A stretch of DNA of 64,000 nucleotides from Tridacna crocea (Eukaryota > Mollusca > Bivalvia > Cardiida > Cardiidae), in NCBI GenBank assembly GCA_943736015.1, contig OX031065.1, forward strand, positions 46,292,992-46,356,991. Direction: 5' to 3'. Below, in pieces: positions 13,601 through 22,600 of this stretch (its first letter is position 1; each line of letters opens with the position of its first letter). The position numbers and the translations under genes were made by a program. Under the pieces are notes generated by a model that had not been told where the DNA came from, made no database searches, and worked only from the letters and a program-made list of their open reading frames with translations.

Positions 13601-16600
13601 AAGGGTATCTTTACATTTGTAAGTCCAAGTATATCCTGCATCTGGTCAGCTACAATCATCACAATGATTATATGACCCCTGTGTTATGGTGACTTATGTT
13701 CTAATACAAAGCAAAAAAGATTTACCTTGCTTTTCCTCGTCCCTAATGGCCATAATCTTTTGATCACACTGTTCTGACACAGTGACCAGCATTTGCTGGA
13801 AATAGAAACAAAATAACCCTTTCCCAAACAAGCCCTGGTTTTTACGTGTCTGCAGTAAAAGTCTTTTGAAAACACTTTGGGAAAAGGAGAAATTGCTCGT
13901 AACGAGCAATTTCTCCTTTTCCCACAGTGTTTTCTACCCTTTTTGAGAACTTTCTGCCATTTTCTCAAAATCTAAAATTGTCATCTGCAAACTCTTTCAG
14001 TTTGGAAGAGTCTAAAATTTGTCGTTTGGGAAAGGGATAAATGGATGGATGGATGGATGGATAGATGGATGGATGGATGGATGGATGGATGGATGGGTGG
14101 GTGGGAAGGTGGGTGGGTGGGTGGATGGATGGATAGATGGGTGGTTGGGTGGGTGTGTGGGTCAATAGATCCAAGATCAGATTGCATATTTCATGCAGTC
14201 TGATATTAATCCAGTCTGCCAACAAAATTGAGTACAGTCATGATAGGCTGTCAAAGTCACAGCAATTTATGCCTATGTCAATCTTCAATAATATGGTAAG
14301 TAGAGGATATTCTTTTGGTGAAAGATCGAAATTTATTTCATCGAGTGTGCCACTCATGAAAATATTACCAATGGTGTTCACTCGATGAAATAAATTTTGA
14401 TCTTTCACCCCCCCCCCCCCCAAAAAAAAAAAAAAATAAAAAAAAAAGATCTATTTATTTATTTATTTCATGCTTTTAACCCTTTAACCCTTTCTGGAAG
14501 GAGCTTTATCAAAATCCAGTACAGTTCTTTTCCGTTATTCCCAGTGGTGTACCCCTCCTGCATAGCAACGCATTACAATATTACGTCAAGCGTGAGAAAT
14601 GTAAGGTAAATGACGTCATATTTCCCATCTGGTTGTCAAGCAGGCGCAATTTACCTAGGCAACAAGAACATATAAATCGGTATTTTCACTGGTTGTACCA
14701 GTGTAAGATCAAAAAATATTTTCAGTGCTATTTCTCGATATCCTACCGGAAAGCATGAAATAAAAAGAACTATAGTATAGATAGTACATGTATATACATA
14801 CCTTTAAAGGCTCAAGTTCTCTGATCTGTTGTCTCTGGTAGGCAAACATCATTTCATATTCATTTTTGATACTGGACAATAATGGCTTGTAGGTTTTAAA
14901 GTCTTCTATCAAATACTCAAATACTTCACGGTGGGCCTGGTAGAAATAGAAATGTCCTTAACTCTTTACCAAACAACAAATTTATAAACTAGTCTAAATT
15001 CAAACCATTTGCAGATGACAAAGTAAAGGTAACTGAAAATTTAAAATTTGTTTTGGAAAGGGTAGAAAAGATTGTGGGAAAAGGAGAAAATGCTGGTTAC
15101 CAGCACTTTCTCCTTTTCCCACAATGTTTTCAAAAGGCTATTTTCTCAAGGTCTTCAAAAGTTGGGATTGTGTGGTAATGGGTTAACTCTCTACCAAACA
15201 GCAAAATTTTAGACTTATCTGCGTGGAAGAAATTTACAGACTAAAATTTACAAATTTTCAAATGATAGTATGTTGTCCTTGAATAGGTAGAGGCCATTGA
15301 GGGAAAAGGAGAAAATGCTGGAAACCAGCATTTTCTCCTGTTCCCACGATGGCTTCACAAGATTTTTTTTGCAGTGTCGTTAAAACTTGTGGCAAAGGGT
15401 TAGAAAAACAATGTACATTCCTTAAGAAAATCACAACATAATCAAAAGTGTAGATACAATTTCTTTGATCACATAATCAACAGTCATGGCAAAAACAAAT
15501 TTTATCATCAGATTACAAATTGCCTGCCACTTCATTGAGTGAATTTTCTTTAGAAAATAAAAAAAGCTCTGTATTAAATGCATAGCTAAAATACAAACTG
15601 CACCTGGGGGAATTCAAACCTGTGCAGAAAAGGATCCTCATTTCTTAAGGTTTTAAAGGTGGCAGATTTTGGGACAAAAATTTTACATAAATGCAAAAAA
15701 AATCCTTATACTCTCAAAGCCTTTTAATTTGCTTTCATAAAACCCCAGTAGTCGAAAACCATCCGACAACGCGAGAAATTAGAGATTCACTATGGCTAAG
15801 TTTGACTCCAACGGGAGACACATTCTATTTTTAGATGATCAATTTGCTCATTTACATACAAGAATACACAGACGAAGTTTCAAACATAGCGTCCACATAA
15901 GACATTGTGGAAAATAATTATTACATGTTTGTTATGTAATGGAATTTAAGTGTTATTAGTCACGTGCCAGTCACTTGACATTCCCACAATGCTTTATTGA
16001 TTTTTGGCGTGAAATCTAAAAATACCTTAAGAGGCTAGGTAGCCTTTTAAGGGAATGTCATCAAAAAATTTTTTTTTTGTAATTTTATGAGTCTTAATTA
16101 TTGATGATTTGTATTATTTTTCCATACGAATTTCAGTGACATATATATTTCTTAAATTGGTGAGATGTAAAAATTCTAAATACCCACCTTTAAATGACCA
16201 GCACCTTAATCACTGAGCTATGGAGAATTCTTTCTAATGCAGTTGTCAGGTATTAATATTATACAAGAAGAAGCTATGCAGTAAGGATTGAGTGATCTTA
16301 TGTAAGGAAGCATTGTGGGTAAAGGAGAAAATGCTGGTCACCAGCATTTTCTCCTCTCCCTCAATGTTTCTTTCTCAAAAGATTTCTTTCTCAGGATAAA
16401 AGGTTAAGTAATAAATAAATCATAATACCATACTGACCTGTAACCTTAGCTCATTTGGCTCCACTTCAATAGCATCTAATGCCCTCAACTCTTTCTTCAA
16501 GTAGTTTTCCAGTTGCTCCAGGAACCGTGGTTTAGGAATCATATTTGGTTTACCGATCTGTTCATCACTGACAATCACCAAGCTCTTATCTTTGGTCATT

Positions 16601-19600
16601 ACTAGTGAGGTTGTCGGAACAGAATGTCCACTAGCATGTGCTGGCCATGGGTCAAGTTCTCCAGATTTCGTGTCCACATATGGCTTTAATGATAAAGTAA
16701 TTATATGTGAATTTTTTTTTTCAGTCTCTTTCCAACTGCCCATAACAGGTACAACAAAAACTTAGACAATATCAATGGAAATAGAGACAGTTTACAGTAT
16801 TTGACAAATACCATTTATTAGGAACAGTACTTTTCTTGTTTCCTTTTTTTGGCAAATTTATACACATGAAACTTATAAAATGCTTATAATTATATTTAGT
16901 CTCTTACCAACATTTTCAGGGTTTTTTTGGTGCTATCCTGAGCAAAAACAATTTATTAAAATATTTCAGTCTAAAATTTAGTCATGTGGTAAAGAGTTGA
17001 TGTTTCTTCGCACGATTCAATGCGTTATCAATACTGTACTGACAAAGACAGCCTTCGAAAACATTGTGTGAAAAGGAGAAAATGCTGGTTACCAGCATCT
17101 TCCCCTTTTCCCACAATGTTTACTCCTGTTTCACTGCCAAATCTTATAATTCCAGCCACATCTTTACATTTTTTTTTTAACCCTTTCCCAAACAATCCCT
17201 GGTTTTTACAGGTCTGGATTAGTAGTTTTTTGAAAACATTGTGGGAAATGGAGAAAATGCTGGTAACCAGCATTTTCTCCTTTTCCCACAATGTTTTCTA
17301 CCCTATCATAGACAGAAATCATCTTTTCAGCAAGAGTTGAATTGTCGTCTGCAAATGCTTTCAATTTGGTCTAGTCCAAAAGTTTGTCGTTTGGGAAAGG
17401 GTTAAAATGCTTTCCATCTGGACAACTCCACCAAGTCTTTTTTGTTGCTAAGTATAGAGTCAACAGATATTTCATTTGCTTACCCGAAGGGCTCTAGGTG
17501 GTGGTAATGCATGAACTTTGCCATTGACAGAATATGTTGGTCCACTGAAACCTTGTAGTTTTTCATGCTGTCGAGGTGAAATATTTGGAATTGGCTTCAC
17601 TCTGTAAAAACAAACAAAAAAGTTAAAGTCCTCAATATTCATAACATGCCAATTTTAAAAGTTTTGCTAATCTTGCCCATTAAAATAATATGATTTTGAA
17701 TGGCCCATCTGTATAACTTTTTACCAGAGGACAAAATTTTAGACTTTTCCAAATTGAAAGCTTTTGCAGACAAAATAAAAGTGACTCAAAATTGAAATAT
17801 GTTTTTAAATGGTAAGAAAACATTGTGGGAAAAGGAGAAAATGCTAGTAAACAGCTTGTTTTCCTTTTCCCACAATGTTCTCACAAGTCCACTGTCCCAG
17901 GGTCGTTAAAACTAGGCATTGTGTGGTAAAGGATTTTAAATGAATAAAAAAGTGTTTGAAAGTAGTGGTAACTTTCCGGAAAAAAGAACATGCTGCTGTA
18001 ACTAATGAGTTTCCCTAATTACTTGAATTCCATACTAGGAACCTTTACCATAGTGGTTACCATACCATAATTCCTGGATTCCAAAGACTTTCAAGGTATT
18101 TAACTCATTACCAAACGATAAAATCTCAGACAAGTTGAAATTGAAAGCATTTGCAGACTACGAAATAAATGTGGCTCAAAAAATTAAAACTTGACATTGG
18201 AAGGGTAGAAAACATTGTGGGAAAAAGAGAAAATGCTGGTTACCAGCATTTTCTCCTTTTCACACAGTGTTTTCAGAACATGGCTTCTTCCTTAGGGTTG
18301 TTAAAGCCAGGGATTGTTTGGTGAAGGGTTCTTCACATCACATGGCAATTTGAAAGACATCCAAAATGGGAGCATCAGCAGATGATAAATCAAATGTGGT
18401 AAAACCTTTACCACAAAATGATGACTTTTTGAAAGGCCATCTTTCACATGGTTATTAAAACTCAGTGTTGTGTGGTAGAGGTTTAGCATTTCTTCTAACA
18501 CAAAGCGATGCAGTAAGGTCTATGATTATGAAGAGATTGTGCTGCTTGTATGAAATACCACAGGATTTGACATTCTATAACCAAAATAAATGATCAAATA
18601 TGAAAAAAAAAAATCTCCCCTTTATAATATAAACACAAGGAATGCAACGTCTCAATTGCCGGCGCTAGCACCCTACAGCCTTTCCCAACCAAAATCACCC
18701 ACGAAACAAACATTGATCATAATTTCCTTTAGCCTAGCGATACACAACAGAAAAATGTACCTGCGACATTCGGTGATTCCTCAGTAGACACCTTTTAACC
18801 GGAGATATCCATCATGTTTTACAATTTTTTTTAAATTTCTATCCATCGGTGATTCCTCAGTAGACACATGTTAACCAGAGATATCCGTCATGTTTTACAA
18901 CTTTTTTGGAAATTTCTATCCATCGAGGAGGCCATTCGCTGATGTCACGGGAAGAGCCAGGAAGCGCATTTTCGGATTACGTATTACAATTATTTTTTTC
19001 GTTTTTAGATATATTTATGGATATCACTTGATACTTAAGATTTTTCTAGAAGTAACTAACAAAGGTATTTGACTGTATTCTCTTTTAAAGAAAAGCTATT
19101 TTACTCTACATGTAATCCGAAAATACACTTCCTGGCCTTTCCTGGGAATCCCGTGACGTCAGCGAATGGCCTCCTCGATGGATAGAAATTTTCAAAAAAG
19201 TTGTAAAACATGACAGATATCTCCGGTTAACATGTGTCTACTGAGGAATCACCGAATGTCGCAGGTACATTTTTCTGTTGTCTATCGCTAGGCTAAAGGA
19301 AATTATGATCATTGTTTGTTTCGTGGGCGATTGTGGGTGAGAAATGCTGTCTTGTGCTAGCACCGGCAATCGAGACGTTGCATTCCTTGTGTTTATATTA
19401 TATAGGGGAGATTTTTTTTTCTCATATAAGATCATATATTTTGGATATAGAATGTCAAATTCCTGTGGAAATACAAACCTAGGTCCTCTCACCCACAGGG
19501 TAGCTCTCTTACCACCAAGCAAACCCTGTCCATCCAAATTCCTTTCCCTTTTTATTATTTTCTCACAATTCGATATTTTTTGGTAAAGGGATAGACACGA

Positions 19601-22600
19601 TTTGCAAAGTTTTATCCGGCGAAGTGTATCCGGTTACTGCACTACTTCAGGAAATATCCTAAATATTTAGCCAAAATTTGATATCAGAGGTGTTACGAGA
19701 GACCACTCCTTCCTGCATGGCATACTCCCGATTTAAATACAATACCTGGCTACTGCGTCAGGGAGATATCTCTTTGGCTCAGTGGTTAGGGTATTGGCTT
19801 TGCGTCCAGGAGTTCGGAGTTCGAATCCCGCTCCGATCCTTATTTCTGCCATGCATTTATTCATTTGTTTCTTTGTTACGGACTTTGTGATATACGACGT
19901 TGGGTGACTCACGACCAGATGCCCGGCTAGCTCAGTTGGTAGAGCTGCGGTACTAGTGTTCCGGGGGTCGTGGGTTCGAGTCCCGCGTCGGGCACACTTT
20001 TCTCCCTTGATTTACTTCATTGGCGACGAGGTAAATTGGTGAACGCGGGATGCGGCACCAGCGGTCCATGGTGACTGAAAGGGGAGTTGGTTACTCCCAA
20101 AAATCAGGAGGGGGAGGAGTGTTGTGATATACGACGTTGGGTGACTCACGACCAGATGCCCGGCTAGCTCAGTTGGTAGAGCTGCGGTACTAGTGTTCCG
20201 GGGGTCGTGGGTTCGAGTCCCGCGTCGGGCACACTTTTCTCCCTTGATTTACTTCAGTTCGTAAGATGGGGGCTCGTCCGGGATTGGCCATTGAGCCATT
20301 AATCCCATTTGTTGTCCAAAAATCGGACTTCCTGCCTAATAAGGCTTTGAGTCATCAATAAATGATGACTTTAAGAGGGGGTGTGTTATGGGAGACCACT
20401 CCTTCCTGCATGGCATACTCCCGATTTAAATACAATACCTGGCTACTGCGTCAGGGAGATATCTCTTTGGCTCAGTGGTTAGGGTATTGGTCTTGTGTCC
20501 GGGAGTTCCGGAGTTCGAATCCCGCTCCGACCCTTATTTCTGCCATGCATTTATTCATTTGTTTCTTTGTTACGGACTTCGTTCGTAAGAGAGGGTTTTA
20601 CTCTGGTATCCTAAATCGTTAAGGCAGTATACCAAAAATTACCCTAAAGGTGGCAGTCTTGCGACTGCAAGTCGTCCATCGCTCATTTTAAAGTAGAAAA
20701 GAAACTGCAGCAATTATCAGCTTTCAGGAGTCGTCATGGTGATGTAAACAATTCTAGTACCAGTGATCTCCCTTGTTGATACTCTTCGTAGGGCGCGCTC
20801 GATTTGGTCTTCTACTGCGTCTTGAAGGTCTCATGTTATAATCGAATGCATAAAAAAGCACCCCTTACCCCGTTGTCTGCACATGTCATATTCTTCGAAG
20901 ATTCGACCTGTCTTATGGTGTCACACCATTTGTTTTGGGCCATATTGAAAATAGAGTGAAACTGGCGATCTTTGAAGCCTCACAGATCGCTAATTTGCAA
21001 AACTTTTGCTTTCCCTTTCTCTTGCTGTCTAAAGTATGCCCATAGTCCTTTAAGAAAATGCATTAAGAACAACATGTCAACCGATCGCGTTTTTCTTAAA
21101 AATGACGGGCATCCTAGATTGTTCCCTCTCAAAAGTTCATATAGTTCATATAGTTGTAGAGACCAATTACACTTCCTAGTGTATAAGCAAGGTGCTTCTA
21201 TAATAAGCACCTGTTCACCCTCGTGACCCTAATTTTTTGTTCCTCTCGTGACACAAAATAGTCCACTCAATATACGATAAAAGCACATCTAAGTGGTTAT
21301 CCAATGCCTAAATTTGAAGCAAATCTAAATCAGATACCATCAAGCCCTCTTAGCTCCATACAACAGTGCAACAAAAGTGCTACTGCAAATTTTCACATAT
21401 GGGACTACTCTTGAAGTCCTCCTACGAACCGGAAGCAGTCTCGCAGTGGTGCGACACCTATATATGACGCATCACACTCCCCGCTATCGGGGAGACTGTA
21501 GTGATACGCGCCATAAAGTAGCAATTGAGAAAATGGCTTTTATCAATACGTTTGAGGCTGTAGTAATCGTACGCGCTATAAAGTAGCAATGGAGAAAATG
21601 GCTTTTATCAATATGTTTGAGGAAAAATCAGACTTGTTTTAGCTCCGGATTTCTCTAAACTGCTGATTACAGCTGAATGAATCGCACCAGGTAGCGTTTT
21701 ATTGAGTTTAGTTTAAACATATTTATTTGACACCGATTGAGAAACAAGTTCTCACAACTTAATGAACTTATAATAATCTCTCTCGATTCTGCTTCCTGGG
21801 AACTGCACCAGTACTCGCGCCGAATGTGCGGGCCAATGAAAAATCCTAAAGTTGACACCCGCTCCCGGGTATCGAACTCAGGACCTTTAGGTTATGAGGC
21901 CGCCGCCCTGCCTCACAACCACGGACACCACACACGTTTATTGAGTAAACGTTTGTTTTAGTTTGATTGTCAAAGTAACGGAATCTTAATTGTCTCGTAG
22001 AAATGTACGTGGTCCGGTTCTGTACCCAGGATGTCCAAATTAGATACATGTAGATGAGTATTTGTAGAATGCCATCCAGCGGGAGATAATGCCCCTCCCC
22101 CCTTTTCACCGTAAGACATGTTATTTTTAAAAGAAATTTAATTGTCTGTGCCTGTATGGGGCCCTAAATTCATAACATTGTCTCATGGCCAGCTCTCAGC
22201 AGGTATTTTAAAGAAAGTGGAAGAAGAATCTTTTGAAAACAAAAAAGCTGACATGTTCCAAGATAAATCTACAGGAATGCGAATATTAAAACTCTTTTGT
22301 GGTGCAATTTCAAGAGAAGTGAAATAATGAAAAGAAAACCTGCCATCAATATAACTCTTTTTCCTAATTGTTTTGCATGTTGTTGCAAAGGTGATTTCTT
22401 TTTTTCAATCAGTCATTTTTCGAGAAAACCCCAACTTATCGTTGGAAAAGGAGTGGTTCCTGTGAAAAGGGGGGGGGGGGGCCTCCGGACAAAAAAATGT
22501 AGATTGTGCTCTACATGCAGCGAGGAAATGTTCCCGGAAAATGGTCTTTGAAAGTATGTAAACCAATAATCATTCAAAGTTATTTTTCTCTGGATATAAG

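Larger units (their letters stand above)
19886..20256 (+). mobile_element. Miniature LTR element 'X' nested in the 5' LTR of Y
   Basis: Two 134-bp LTRs (19886-20019, 20123-20256) starting TGTGATATACG and ending TTACTTCA (TG...CA). Immediately after the first LTR is TTGGCGACGAGG, PBS-like; immediately before the second is AGGAGGGGGAGGAG, a purine tract. The internal part is 103 bp. No clear target duplication. A 73-nt tRNA-like sequence occupies over half of each LTR. Confidence 0.85.
19691..20590 (+). mobile_element. Miniature LTR element 'Y', interrupted by element X
   Basis: 5' LTR 19691-19885 plus 20257-20266; 3' LTR 20384-20590. LTRs begin TGTTACGAGAG/TGTTATGGGAG and end TTCGTAAGA. An 18-nt PBS (TGGGGGCTCGTCCGGGAT) follows the 5' LTR directly at 20267-20284; a purine tract AAGAGGGGGTG precedes the 3' LTR. 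Target duplication GAGG (19687-19690, 20591-20594). The internal region is ~117 bp with no coding potential, i.e. a TRIM-type non-autonomous element. Confidence 0.85.

Noticed and set aside
19921..19993. Functional tRNA-Lys gene
   Set aside because: The anticodon arm has an extra base and mispairs, and the sequence is exactly repeated within an LTR pair.
20980..21210. Possible transposase or receptor fragment on the minus strand
   Set aside because: The 76-codon frame shows no motif I can tie to a family.
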